The notes under the pieces are model-generated. The model ran no database searches. It saw nothing but the letters and a program-made list of their open reading frames with translations, and had not been told where the DNA came from. Shown here piece by piece: positions 30,672 through 38,268 of a stretch of 64,000 nucleotides of DNA (position 1 is its first letter; the number at the start of each line of letters is the position of its first letter). Position numbers and translations under genes: made by a program. Source of the DNA: Nocardioides_C sp963700955 (GTDB lineage: Bacteria > Actinomycetota > Actinomycetes > Propionibacteriales > Nocardioidaceae); NCBI GenBank assembly GCA_963700955.1, contig CAVOZH010000011.1:717836-781835 (forward strand), read 5' to 3'.

Positions 30672-32056
30672 GCGAGACACCGGTCTGGGCGCAGCTGGTC
30701 TACCTCGCCGCCGCCGTCTTCTTCATCCTGGCCCTGAAGGGTCTCTCCTCGCCCAAGCACGCCCGCACGGGCAACCTGCTCGGGGCGATCGGCGCCGTCG
30801 TGGCCGTCGTGACCGTCTTCTTCTACGCCAACCTCGACCACATCCTGCCGATCCTGATCGCGATCGCGCTCGGGTCGGTGGCGGGCGTCATCGGGGCCCG
30901 GCGGGTGCAGATGACCCAGATGCCGCAGCTGGTCGCACTGTTCAACGGTGTCGGCGGTGGCGCCGCGGCGCTGGTCGCGCTGCTCGAGCTGGGCAACATG
31001 ACCGACGCGGGTGAGAGTCCGAGCGGGTTCGCGCTGGTGGCGACCGCGTTCACGATCATCATCGGGGCGGGGTCGTTCTCCGGCTCGTGCATCACGTTCG
31101 CCAAGCTCCAGGAGCTGATGACCTCGCGCCCGGTGATCTTCCCGGGTCTGCCGATCGTGTTCGGCATCGGCCTCCTGGCGGCCGTCGTCCTCTCCGTGGT
31201 GACCGTGTCGGGCCCGTCGATGCTCGTCGGGATCGTTCTGGGCCTGCTGGGCGTGCTCCTCGGGGTTCTGCTCGTGCTCCCGGTCGGCGGCGCGGACGTC
31301 CCGATCGTGATCAGCCTGTTGAACGCCGGCACCGGCCTCGCGGTCGCGGCGAGCGGCTACCTGCTCCAGAACACCGTGCTGCTCGTCGGCGGCACGCTGG
31401 TCGGCGCCTCCGGTACCTTCCTGACCTTGCTCATGGCCTCTGCGATGGGTCGCAGCGTCGCCAACATCCTCTTCGGTGCTCTCAAGGGTGGATCCACGCT
31501 CGGAGCAGGCGAGGCCTCGAACCGGCCCGTGCGATCGGCCGGTCCTGAGGACATCGCGATCCTGCTCGGCTACGCGGACCGCGTGATCATCGTCCCCGGG
31601 TACGGCCTTGCGGTAGCCCAGGCGCAGCACACCCTCCGCGAGCTCGTCGACGTCCTCGGCGCACGCGGCACCCACGTCGACTACGCCATCCATCCCGTCG
31701 CCGGCCGGATGCCCGGTCACATGAACGTGCTGCTGGCCGAGGCGCAGGTGCCTTACGAGCAGCTCAAGGAGATGGACGACATCAACGGCGAGTTCAAGCA
31801 CACCGACGTGGTCCTCGTCGTGGGCGCGAACGACGTGGTCAACCCCGCGGCGAAGACCTCGCCCGGCGCGCCGATCTACGGCATGCCGATCCTGAACGCC
31901 GACGAGGCGCAGCAGATCGTGTTCATGAAGCGGTCCATGCGACCTGGGTTCGCCGGCATCGAGAACGAGCTGCTGTTCGACCCCAAGACGACGCTGCTCT
32001 TCGGCGACGCGAAGGACTCGCTCGGCAAGCTCCTCAGCGCGGTCAAGAACCTCTGA
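30668..32056 (+). CDS. pntB: NAD(P) transhydrogenase subunit beta
   Basis: A 462-aa subunit with about nine membrane helices (1-260) and a C-terminal NADP-binding domain: VIIVPGYGLAVAQAQHTLRELVD, HPVAGRMPGHMNVLLAEA, and VVGANDVVNPAA. With PntAA and PntAB it uses the proton gradient to reduce NADP+ with NADH. Full length for the family. Confidence 0.95.
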   Translation: MSETPVWAQLVYLAAAVFFILALKGLSSPKHARTGNLLGAIGAVVAVVTVFFYANLDHILPILIAIALGSVAGVIGARRVQMTQMPQLVALFNGVGGGAAALVALLELGNMTDAGESPSGFALVATAFTIIIGAGSFSGSCITFAKLQELMTSRPVIFPGLPIVFGIGLLAAVVLSVVTVSGPSMLVGIVLGLLGVLLGVLLVLPVGGADVPIVISLLNAGTGLAVAASGYLLQNTVLLVGGTLVGASGTFLTLLMASAMGRSVANILFGALKGGSTLGAGEASNRPVRSAGPEDIAILLGYADRVIIVPGYGLAVAQAQHTLRELVDVLGARGTHVDYAIHPVAGRMPGHMNVLLAEAQVPYEQLKEMDDINGEFKHTDVVLVVGANDVVNPAAKTSPGAPIYGMPILNADEAQQIVFMKRSMRPGFAGIENELLFDPKTTLLFGDAKDSLGKLLSAVKNL

Positions 32057-32207
32057 CACGCAGGCTGCCGGTCGGCATGACTAGACCGGTGGCGCGACAC
32101 TCCTCACGCCGTGTAACTCCGAGTTACACATCGACCGCTCCTCTCGGTAGACTCCCGCGTGGGGAGGGGCCCGATACATGCACCGTGGATGGCTGGAGGT
32201 CATCGCC

Positions 32208-32351
32208 ATGGAAAACGGAAACAAGTACGACGCCCCCGAGCCGCCCGAGGAGACCAGCTCCAAGGGCGTCAGCTACGCAGTGCTCGGGATCCTCGTGATC
32301 GTGTTGATGATCCTCATCGCGACAGGAGTCGTGCCGATCTTCGACTACTGA
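32208..32351 (+). CDS. 47-aa single-pass membrane protein
   Basis: An ATG at 32208 follows GGAGG by 8 bases and opens MENGNKYDAPEPPEETSSKG, then a hydrophobic helix (YAVLGILVIVLMILIATGV) and a short tail PIFDY. Charge and codon use look coding. An in-frame ATG at 32178 has no ribosome site. It ends 10 bases before a perfect 16-bp hairpin. No family is recognised. Confidence 0.65.
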   Translation: MENGNKYDAPEPPEETSSKGVSYAVLGILVIVLMILIATGVVPIFDY

Positions 32352-32361
32352 GGCAGACGAC

Positions 32362-32398
32362 ACGAACCGCCCGCACGCAGGACGTGCGGGCGGTTCGT
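32362..32398. terminator. Perfect 16-bp hairpin between convergent genes
   Basis: ACGAACCGCCCGCACG (32362-32377) pairs fully with 32383-32398 across a 5-base CAGGA loop. It lies between the 47-aa protein gene and the convergent upp, so it can serve both. No run of T follows on either strand, as is common in high-GC actinobacteria. Confidence 0.8.
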
Positions 32399-32419
32399 CG
32401 TACTCAGGGTCCTGTCGGC

Positions 32420-33061
32420 CTAGCCGGCGATGCCGTAGAGGCGGTCGCCCGCGTCGCCGAGCCCGGGAACGATGTAGCCCTGCTCGTTGAGCCGCTCGTC
32501 CATTCCCGCGGTGACCACGCTGACCGGGATGCCGAGCCCGTCGAGCTCCTTCTCCAGCCGGGCGCAGCCTTCCGGCGCGCTGAGCAGGCAGATCGCGGTG
32601 ATCTGGTCCGCCCCACGGTCCACGAGGAACTGGATCGCCGCGGCGAGGGTTCCTCCGGTCGCGAGCATCGGGTCCAGGACGTAGCACTGGCGGCCGGAGA
32701 GGTCGTCGGGCAGCCGCTCGGCGTACGTCGACGCCTCGAGCGTCTCCTCATTGCGCACCATGCCGAGGAAGCCGACCTCCGCCGTGGGCAGCAGCCGCAT
32801 CATCCCGTCGAGCATGCCGAGCCCAGCACGCAGGATCGGCACGACGAGCGGCTTCGGCGACGCCAGCCGGGTGCCCGGAGCCTCGGCCACGGGAGTGTTC
32901 ACGGTGACCTCCTCGACGCGCACGTCGCGCGTGGCCTCGTAGGCGAGCAGGGTCACCAGCTCGTCGGCGAGCCTGCGGAAGGTCGGGGAGTCGGTGCGTT
33001 CGTCGCGCAGGGTTGTGAGCTTGTGAGCGACGAGGGGGTGGTCTGCCACGTGGATCCGCAT
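32420..33061 (-). CDS. upp: Uracil phosphoribosyltransferase
   Basis: A 213-aa enzyme making UMP from uracil and PRPP. The PRPP loop is VLDPMLATGGTLAAAIQFL, uracil binding is in the C-terminal GYIVPGLGDAGDRLYGI, and PILRAGLGMLDGM is also present. Normal length for the family. ATG start. Confidence 0.96.
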   Translation of the reverse strand: MRIHVADHPLVAHKLTTLRDERTDSPTFRRLADELVTLLAYEATRDVRVEEVTVNTPVAEAPGTRLASPKPLVVPILRAGLGMLDGMMRLLPTAEVGFLGMVRNEETLEASTYAERLPDDLSGRQCYVLDPMLATGGTLAAAIQFLVDRGADQITAICLLSAPEGCARLEKELDGLGIPVSVVTAGMDERLNEQGYIVPGLGDAGDRLYGIAG

Positions 33062-33147
33062 GGGGAGAACCTAGGTCATCCGCACCGGGTAGTGCCACGC
33101 GGGATGATCTGCGACGATCGAGGTTGCCACGCGACCAGGGAGGCTGC

Positions 33148-33645
33148 ATGTCAGATCAGTCCGAAGCATTCGCCGAGGGCATCGACTTCGCCGTCGTCGC
33201 CTACCGCGAGGAGGGCGTCTGGCAGGTCGAGCAGCTCGCGGTGGAGAACATCGAGGACGTCGAGTCCCTCGCTGCCGAGCTTCGCCGCTGGCCGGGCGAC
33301 GGAGGAGCCCTGGGGATGATCTCTGTCGACGAGGACTTCTTCCTGCTGGTGAGGGTGACCGGGGCGCGCACACAGGTGCTGCTCTCCGACGTCACGGCCG
33401 CGACCGACTGGCCCATCGCCCGCTCCGCGGTGCAGTTCCTCGAGATCCCGTTGCCTGAGGACGAGGACGACCAGGTGCCTGCCGGTGACCTGAGCATCCT
33501 CGCCGACGCAGGCCTGGGCGCGATGGACATGGGCGCTCTCCTCGACGACTACGACCTGTACCCCGACGAGATGCTCGGCGACGTCGCCGGCAAGGTCGGG
33601 TTCGGAGCACAGTTCGACGAGGCTGTCGGGGTTCCCGCCTCCTGA
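33148..33645 (+). CDS. tRNA adenosine deaminase-associated protein
   Basis: A 165-aa acidic protein of the actinobacterial family always found just before tadA. It contains DFAVVAYREEGVWQVEQL and ends in an acidic DDYDLYPDEMLGDVAGKVGFG region. No enzymatic motif is seen. The ATG at 33148 is preceded by AGGGAGG. Its stop overlaps the tadA start (TGATG), implying linked translation. Confidence 0.85.
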   Translation: MSDQSEAFAEGIDFAVVAYREEGVWQVEQLAVENIEDVESLAAELRRWPGDGGALGMISVDEDFFLLVRVTGARTQVLLSDVTAATDWPIARSAVQFLEIPLPEDEDDQVPAGDLSILADAGLGAMDMGALLDDYDLYPDEMLGDVAGKVGFGAQFDEAVGVPAS

Positions 33646-34115
33646 TGGTGGGGTACGACGAGTGGGTCGATCCGATGCGGGCGGCCCTCGCCGAGGCGCG
33701 CTCCGCCCCTGACACCGGCGACGTCCCCATCGGCGCGGTTGTCGTCGATGCCTCCGGTGCGATCATCGGTTGCGGCCGCAACGAGCGGGAGGCCGTGGGA
33801 GACCCCACGGCGCACGCCGAGATCGTGGCCCTGCGCCAGGCGGCCACCGCCCGCGGCGAGTGGCGGCTCGAGGGCTGCACTCTGGTGGTCACGCTCGAGC
33901 CGTGCACGATGTGCGGCGGCGCGGCAGTGCTCTCGCGGGTGGCCCGCGTGGTCTTCGGCGCCTATGACGACAAGGCCGGGGCGGTGGGTTCCCTGTGGGA
34001 CGTCGTACGTGATCGCCGGCTCAACCACCGCCCCGAGGTGATCTCCGGGGTACTCGCGGACGAGTGCACCCTGCTGCTCCAGGAGTTCTTCGCCACCCAT
34101 CGGGTCAGAGACTGA
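33645..34115 (+). CDS. tadA: tRNA-specific adenosine deaminase
   Basis: A 156-aa zinc deaminase that converts A34 to inosine in tRNA-Arg(ACG). Catalytic HAE is at 57-59 and zinc cysteines Cys87 and Cys90 lie in EPCTMC. Its start overlaps the previous gene by one base. Confidence 0.94.
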   Translation: MVGYDEWVDPMRAALAEARSAPDTGDVPIGAVVVDASGAIIGCGRNEREAVGDPTAHAEIVALRQAATARGEWRLEGCTLVVTLEPCTMCGGAAVLSRVARVVFGAYDDKAGAVGSLWDVVRDRRLNHRPEVISGVLADECTLLLQEFFATHRVRD

Positions 34116-34159
34116 CCTCGATTTCGGGCATACCGCCGAGGTCTAGTACCCTCTTCGGC

Positions 34160-34246
34160 GGTGGCGTGTCCGAGCGGCCTAAGGAGCACGCCTCGAAAGC
34201 GTGTGTGGGTGCAAGCCCACCGTGGGTTCAAATCCCACCGCCACCG
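34160..34246 (+). tRNA. serU: tRNA-Ser(CGA)
   Basis: An 87-nt class II tRNA with long variable arm. Acceptor GGTGGCG (34160-34166) pairs with CGCCACC (34239-34245), the discriminator is G, and CCA is encoded at 34247-34249. The anticodon CGA at 34194-34196 reads UCG. T-loop GGTTCAAATCC is normal. An IS481-type element begins at the very next base, but every tRNA base is intact because of the 15-bp duplication. Confidence 0.95.
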
Positions 34247-34249
34247 CCA
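34235..34249 (+). repeat. Left copy of 15-bp target-site duplication
   Basis: CCACCGCCACCGCCA, made of the tRNA-Ser T-stem/acceptor end, discriminator and CCA. It is repeated exactly at 35561-35575 immediately outside the right end of the insertion sequence. IS481-family target duplications range up to about 15 bp. Confidence 0.85.
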
Positions 34250-34276
34250 TGTGATGTCGCAGGACATCTGCAAGGC
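34250..34276 (+). repeat. Left terminal inverted repeat
   Basis: Begins TGTGATGTCGCAGGACATCT and continues GCAAGGC. It matches the right repeat at 22 of 27 positions. The last bases overlap the left arm of the terminator hairpin at 34272-34305. Confidence 0.85.
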
Positions 34277-34305
34277 CCGAACCCACGGATGTGGGTTCGG
34301 GCCTT
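34272..34305. terminator. Hairpin just inside the IS left end
   Basis: A perfect 15-bp stem (34272-34286 with 34291-34305) and GGAT loop, followed on the plus strand by TTGTC. It follows the transposase stop at 34308 and, reading the other way, is the first terminator met by transcripts leaving tRNA-Ser. The insertion therefore brings its own tRNA terminator. Confidence 0.8.
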
Positions 34306-34307
34306 TG

Positions 34308-35489
34308 TCATTTTCGGGGTTGGTAGTCCTTGGTGGTGTCGATGGTGAGCTCGCGGAGGAGTTCGCCGGTGATGGCGTTGACGACCCTGACCTCGAGGTC
34401 CTGGGCGAGCAGGATGACGTGGGTTCCCTTGTGGGTTCGGCCGATGCCGATGTGCCTGAGTTGGCCCGCGACGCGCAGGGTCACGGTGCCGGACTTGTCG
34501 ACGCGGTCGTGCCGGACACGATCGTGGGTTTCGGCACCGCGGCTCGGCCCGGGCATGGCCTTGGGCATGGTGTCGTAGAGCGCTGCCGGAGTGGCCCGGT
34601 GTGGCAGCGAGCGGTGCGGCCGGTGCTGGTTGTACTCGGCGACGAACCGGTCGAGCAGGGCCTGCAACTCGGCCAACGTGGCGGGCTGGTCAGGCTGGGC
34701 GCGGAGCCATTTCTTCAGGGTCTGTTGGAAGCGCTCGACCTTGCCGCAGGTGGTGGGATGGTTGGGGCGGCTGTTCTTCTGGACCACGTGCCAGTCGTGG
34801 AGCTGCTGCTCGAATCCGTTGCGTCCTCCTTGGCGTCCGATGCCGGCTAGGCGGACGGTGTAGACCATGCCGTTGTCGGTGAGCGTGGATGCGGGAATGC
34901 CGTGCTGACCTGCGGTTTCGCGGAAGGTGTCCTTGACGATCGGGGTGGTGATCGCCCGGTGCGCGGACACGTGCAGGGCGTAGCGGGTGCAGTCGTCGAG
35001 CCAGGTGATGATTTCGGCGCCCTTGGGGAAGGTCTGGGTGTCGGTCAGCGGGTAGTGGGTGAAGTCGGATTGCCAGGTCTCGTTCGGCATCGCGGCCTCG
35101 AACCTGATGTAGGACGACTTCGGCTTCTTCTTCGGCTCCGGCGTGACCGCGCCGTGGCGGGTCAGGATCCGGTGGATGGTGGCCCGCGACAGGGTGATCG
35201 CGTGATGTTGGGCGAGGTGCCAGCCCAGCGTGTCGGCGCCGGCGTCGTGACCGTCCTCGAGGAGCTGCTTGCGTAGGCGTAGCACCAGCTCGACGATCTC
35301 GGGTGGGGTCGCGCCTGGGGAGGTCTTGGGTGCCCGGGATCGGGGTTCGAAGGCGGCCTCGCCCTCGTCTCGGTAGCGGGCCATGAGCCTGCTGACGGTG
35401 GCCTCGGAGACCCCGTAGGTCCTGGCGGCCTCGGCTTGGGTGAGGCCCTGCTTGGTGATGGCGGTGATGACCAGCCTTGCTCTCGACAC
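34308..35489 (-). CDS. IS481-family transposase
   Basis: A 393-aa DDE transposase. An N-terminal helix-turn-helix (TQAEAARTYGVSEATVSRLMARY) precedes an rve integrase core whose acidic residues are in WQSDFTHY, LTDNGMVY and GKVERFQQ. The C-terminus (LRHIGIGRTHKGTHVILL) is the usual IS481 beta domain. No frameshift or stop is present. GTG start. Confidence 0.93.
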   Translation of the reverse strand: MSRARLVITAITKQGLTQAEAARTYGVSEATVSRLMARYRDEGEAAFEPRSRAPKTSPGATPPEIVELVLRLRKQLLEDGHDAGADTLGWHLAQHHAITLSRATIHRILTRHGAVTPEPKKKPKSSYIRFEAAMPNETWQSDFTHYPLTDTQTFPKGAEIITWLDDCTRYALHVSAHRAITTPIVKDTFRETAGQHGIPASTLTDNGMVYTVRLAGIGRQGGRNGFEQQLHDWHVVQKNSRPNHPTTCGKVERFQQTLKKWLRAQPDQPATLAELQALLDRFVAEYNQHRPHRSLPHRATPAALYDTMPKAMPGPSRGAETHDRVRHDRVDKSGTVTLRVAGQLRHIGIGRTHKGTHVILLAQDLEVRVVNAITGELLRELTIDTTKDYQPRK

Positions 35490-35533
35490 GGGAGAGCATC
35501 ACGGATCAGGCCCTTGCAGATGTCGGGAGACAT

Positions 35534-35560
35534 GCCTTGCACATGTCCTGAACCAGCACA
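35534..35560 (-). repeat. Right terminal inverted repeat
   Basis: Read on the minus strand it begins TGTGCTGGTTCAGGACATGT and continues GCAAGGC. A further, slightly different copy of the inner half lies next to it at 35512-35532, upstream of the transposase start, so transposase binding could also repress its promoter. Confidence 0.85.
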
Positions 35561-35575
35561 CCACCGCCACCGCCA
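35561..35575 (+). repeat. Right copy of 15-bp target-site duplication
   Basis: An exact copy of the tRNA-Ser 3' end at 34235-34249, CCACCGCCACCGCCA. Joining 34249 to 35576 restores the presumed pre-insertion sequence, with GGGGCTAC directly after the CCA. Confidence 0.85.
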
Positions 35576-35622
35576 GGGGCTACAGAGCATTACTCGTAGC
35601 CCGAGCGACGAAAGTCCCAGCG

Positions 35623-35663
35623 ACGCCGTCTCGTGGCCCGAAACCGGGTCCACGGGGCGGCGT
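35623..35663 (+). terminator. Probable original tRNA-Ser terminator, displaced by the IS
   Basis: A strong imperfect hairpin pairs ACGCCG-TCTCGTGGCCC (from 35623) with 35646-35663 and is followed by TGTTG. Before the insertion it lay about 48 bases after the tRNA CCA. It could also end the minus-strand GNAT unit from the other side. Confidence 0.5.
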
Positions 35664-35715
35664 TGTTGCGTTCCGGACAGAACCCTGCGGCTCTCAATGA
35701 CGCTTCCGGTCTCGG

Positions 35716-36198
35716 TCAGCGCGCTGTCGGATCCAGCGTGAGTTTCATGCCGACGTGAGTCGCGGAGAAACCCAGCGCCTCGTAGGCGCGGTGGGCGTCG
35801 GGTCGGCTCGCATCGGTGGTCAGTTGAACGACTCCGCAGCCACGCTGGCGTGCCTCCTGGATGGCCCATTCGAGGAGCGCTCGCCCCAGCCCTGCGCCGC
35901 GACGGTGTGAGGCGACTCGGACCGCCTCGATCTGAGCGCGCTCGGTGCCCGCGCGGACCAGGTGTGGCAGGAAGGACAACTGCAAGGTGGCCGCGATCTC
36001 ACCGTCGTCGATGACCACAAGCCGGTGCCGAGGGTCAGCGCGAATCGCTTCGAACGCGGTCCAGTACGACGCAGGCAGCGGCTCGGCGGCCTGTTCCCGT
36101 GTCTGACCGAGGGGATCGTCGGCGTACAGGGCGACGACGGCAGGCACGTCGCACCCACGGGCGTCTCGGATCTTGCTGGCCCAGTCAGTCTCGGTCAC
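35716..36198 (-). CDS. GNAT-family N-acetyltransferase
   Basis: A 160-aa GNAT with acetyl-CoA loop IEAVRVASHRRGAGLGRALLEWAI and the C-terminal AHRAYEALGFSATHVGMKLTL. The substrate is unknown. The GTG start overlaps the stop of the sepF-like frame (GTGA), so its translation may depend on ribosomes reading that frame. Confidence 0.85.
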   Translation of the reverse strand: MTETDWASKIRDARGCDVPAVVALYADDPLGQTREQAAEPLPASYWTAFEAIRADPRHRLVVIDDGEIAATLQLSFLPHLVRAGTERAQIEAVRVASHRRGAGLGRALLEWAIQEARQRGCGVVQLTTDASRPDAHRAYEALGFSATHVGMKLTLDPTAR

Positions 36199-36757
36199 GC
36201 ACTCATCCTTTCAGGCGGGAGGGACACGACCGACACGCCTGATGTGGTGCGGGGAAACGGCGACAGCCGGACCCACGCCCGGGTCCGGCTGTCTGTCGTC
36301 ATTCCTGGGTCTTCTTCGCGCCAGGACGCAGACGTCGCTCCGGCTAGCTCTGGTTGTAGACGGCGTCGCGACCCGGCCCAGCGTTCGTCAGCGGCGCAGA
36401 CCTGCACTCCCGGCGGGGCCAGGATGAAGACGCGCTTGGTGACTCGGTCGAGCGTGCCGTGGACCACGAACACGAGACCCGAGACGAAATCGATCATTCT
36501 CCTGGCGTCTGCATAGTCCATCTCAGAGAGGTTCACGATCACCACTGACCCCTCCCTGAAGGAGTCACCGACAACTGGTGCTTCGCCCCACGCGCGAGGC
36601 GTCAGCAACTTGATCGATGCGACTGGGAGTTCGTTCACTGCGTCCCCGACGGGAGGGTGCATCGGCCGTGCGGGAGCGGGTCCCCTTCGGAGCCAGCGCT
36701 CGGGTCACGCTCGAGAAACCCTGGGTAGACGCCAAGTCGACGCATCGCCAGCCCCAT
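36195..36757 (-). pseudogene. sepF: sepF-like cell-division gene split by a frameshift
   Basis: An ATG at 36757 behind AGGAGG starts MGLAMRRLGVYPGFLERD, the amphipathic membrane-binding N-terminus of SepF, but that frame stops at 36635. The SepF core (NELPVASIKLLTPRAWG, VGDSFREGSVVIVNL, DYADARRMIDFVSGLVFV, RVTKRVFILAP) continues in the -1 frame, open from about 36704 to 36195. One missing base in the overlap, for instance in the GGGG run near 36685, would join them. SepF ties FtsZ to the membrane. A free-standing core ORF from ATG 36662 (155 aa) would lack the membrane anchor. It could be a real pseudogene, a recoding site or a base-call error. It probably is a SepF paralogue, since no division genes are nearby. 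Confidence 0.72.
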
Positions 36758-36837
36758 CTGCGATCCTCCTCGGCGACACGCCCAGGTGCTTTGTATTGGG
36801 TGACCTTAGCGGAGTCCAGCCACAGCTCCGTGGCAAG

Positions 36838-37563
36838 TCAGGACGCCTGGACGGGTGCGAGGTCTTGTCGCACGGCCCTCACGAACAGGAAGACCGGCGT
36901 CGTGGTGAGCGCTACCCGCATCCCGTCGTCCATCTCGAGGGGCAGGTTCTCGGGATGCGGCTCGTCAACGGTGTCGACGAGGAAGCCAGCTCGCCGAAGC
37001 TGGCCGAAGACGTCCGACAGTGGCCGGCGGTACATCTGGGCGGTCACCGTCTCGCCGTCCCAGTTCCACGTCTCGGAGACAAGCTCGATGCGGTGGTAGT
37101 CCGTCCGGTCCGACCTGTTCCAGCCGGTGATCGGGTGATGCACCGAGAAGACCAGAGCGCCGTTCGGCCTGAGGGCGCGGTGGAGCTCTACCAGCAGAGG
37201 ACCCCAGTCCTCGATGTAGTGCAACACGAGAGAGGCGACGACGACGTCGACGCTGCCCGTGGGGACGCCGTCCAACGGTTGTTCGAGGTCAGCGACCGCG
37301 AAGCGGGCACGGTCGCCCAGGCGTTCGGTGGCATGCGCAACGAGCCGTGGCTCCCGGTCGAGGGCGAGCACATCGGCTCCCCGTTCGACGAGCTGCTCGG
37401 TGAGGAGTCCGGCGGCGCATCCGAGCTCGAGCACTCGCTTGCCCCGGACATCTCCCGCAAGCCGAAGGATCGCCGGGCGGTCGTAGTGGGCGTTCACCGG
37501 ATTCTCCACAGAGAATCTTGCATAGGTGTCTGCGTGGTCCCTGTAGATGGCGTCCATGCTCAT
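36838..37563 (-). CDS. Class I SAM-dependent methyltransferase
   Basis: A 241-aa methyltransferase with motif I VLELGCAAGLLTEQLVERGADVLALDRE and VDVVVASLVLHYIEDW. UbiE/Methyltransf_11 type. The substrate is unknown. It is upstream of the sepF-like gene on the same strand with an 80-base gap. Confidence 0.85.
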   Translation of the reverse strand: MSMDAIYRDHADTYARFSVENPVNAHYDRPAILRLAGDVRGKRVLELGCAAGLLTEQLVERGADVLALDREPRLVAHATERLGDRARFAVADLEQPLDGVPTGSVDVVVASLVLHYIEDWGPLLVELHRALRPNGALVFSVHHPITGWNRSDRTDYHRIELVSETWNWDGETVTAQMYRRPLSDVFGQLRRAGFLVDTVDEPHPENLPLEMDDGMRVALTTTPVFLFVRAVRQDLAPVQAS

Positions 37564-37626
37564 TGCCCGAACCTATCGACGACCGCCGCCCGACCCGCCC
37601 GACCCCGCCCGACCCGGTCGACAGAA

Positions 37627-37650
37627 GAGGCGCCCCGATGAGGGCGCCTC
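37627..37650 (-). terminator. Hairpin after the Asn-rich protein gene
   Basis: GAGGCGCCC (37627-37635) pairs with GGGCGCCTC (37642-37650) across a 6-base loop. It lies 22 bases past the stop at 37672 of the minus-strand gene. Confidence 0.65.
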
Positions 37651-37671
37651 CCTGTCGGTCAGGTCACCGCG

Positions 37672-38268
37672 TCAGTCGATCTCGACCCGGTTCGACGTAG
37701 ACCCCTTGATCTGGTTGTCGACACCGGAGTACTCGGCGCGCAGGTCCACCTCGTCGTGCCGCTTGACCTTGATCGTCACCCTGACGTCCGCCTGGCCGTC
37801 CTCGTCGACGTCCTCGGTGGCGAAGGTCCTCCACTTGTCCCTGTGGTTGTCCCAGAACTGGAACTCCACCTCGCCGAGGTCGTGGTCCCTTCTGCTGTGG
37901 CTGCCGTTCCAGTTGTCCTGGTTGCCGTTCCAGTTGTCCTGGTTGTCGTTCCAGTTCTGGCCGTTGTCCCGGTTGCGGTTGCGGTCGTCGAACTTCTTCT
38001 GGAAGAAGTCCACGTCCGCCGACAGCTTGACGGTCCGCCACCCGGACTTCCCGCGGACCTTCCACTCGTTGGCGTCGAGCCACGTCTTCGACTTGCATTC
38101 CCTGTCGTGGTCGGACTTCAGGCAGTCAGAGCCGTCGACCTCCCGGTAGTCGGACCTGGAGCGGTCCCCCCTGTGGTCGGCGTACGCCGGGGCGGTGGCG
38201 ATCAGACTGCCACCCAGGAGGCCGAACGAAGCCAGGCCCGCGGCCGTGTAGCGCGCAATGCGTGACAT
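37672..38268 (-). CDS. Secreted Asn/Asp-rich repeat protein, unknown
   Basis: A 198-aa protein with a signal peptide cut after APAYA (about residue 30). The middle carries tandem DNWN-type repeats (QDNWNGNQDNWNGS) and a run of Arg/Asp/Asn residues. The last 60 residues are ordinary and include VEFQFWDNHRDKWRTF and DVDEDGQADVRVTI, which looks like a calcium-type DxDxDG loop. Two cysteines (DCLKSDHDREC) may bridge. Start ATG 38268 follows GGGGA. No family is recognised. Confidence 0.65.
   Translation of the reverse strand: MSRIARYTAAGLASFGLLGGSLIATAPAYADHRGDRSRSDYREVDGSDCLKSDHDRECKSKTWLDANEWKVRGKSGWRTVKLSADVDFFQKKFDDRNRNRDNGQNWNDNQDNWNGNQDNWNGSHSRRDHDLGEVEFQFWDNHRDKWRTFATEDVDEDGQADVRVTIKVKRHDEVDLRAEYSGVDNQIKGSTSNRVEID
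37901..37963. repeat. Three tandem 21-bp units in a coding repeat
   Basis: Three consecutive 21-base units share the core CGTTCCAGTT and encode the DNWNGNQ-type heptad. The first two units are nearly identical at DNA level; the third has drifted. Exact DNA identity suggests copy-number change by slippage. Confidence 0.7.

Larger units (their letters stand above)
34250..35560 (-). mobile_element. Complete IS481-family insertion sequence, 1311 bp
   Basis: Terminal inverted repeats of 27 bp with 22 identities bound the element (34250-34276 and 35534-35560), both beginning TGTG and sharing CAGGACAT and TGCAAGGC. A single intact transposase gene fills it, and a 15-bp duplication flanks it. A second repeat copy, TGTCTCCCGACATCTGCAAGG on the minus strand, lies inside the right end at 35512-35532. 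Intact ends and ORF suggest recent movement. Confidence 0.9.

Noticed and set aside
30221..32059. 612-codon minus-strand frame across the pnt genes
   Set aside because: His/Asp/Arg-rich shadow antisense to pntAB and pntB, which are certain.
34235..35575. tRNA-Ser repeat as attL/attR of an integrative element
   Set aside because: There is no integrase, and the repeats abut IS481-type ends exactly, so a transposition target duplication explains them fully.
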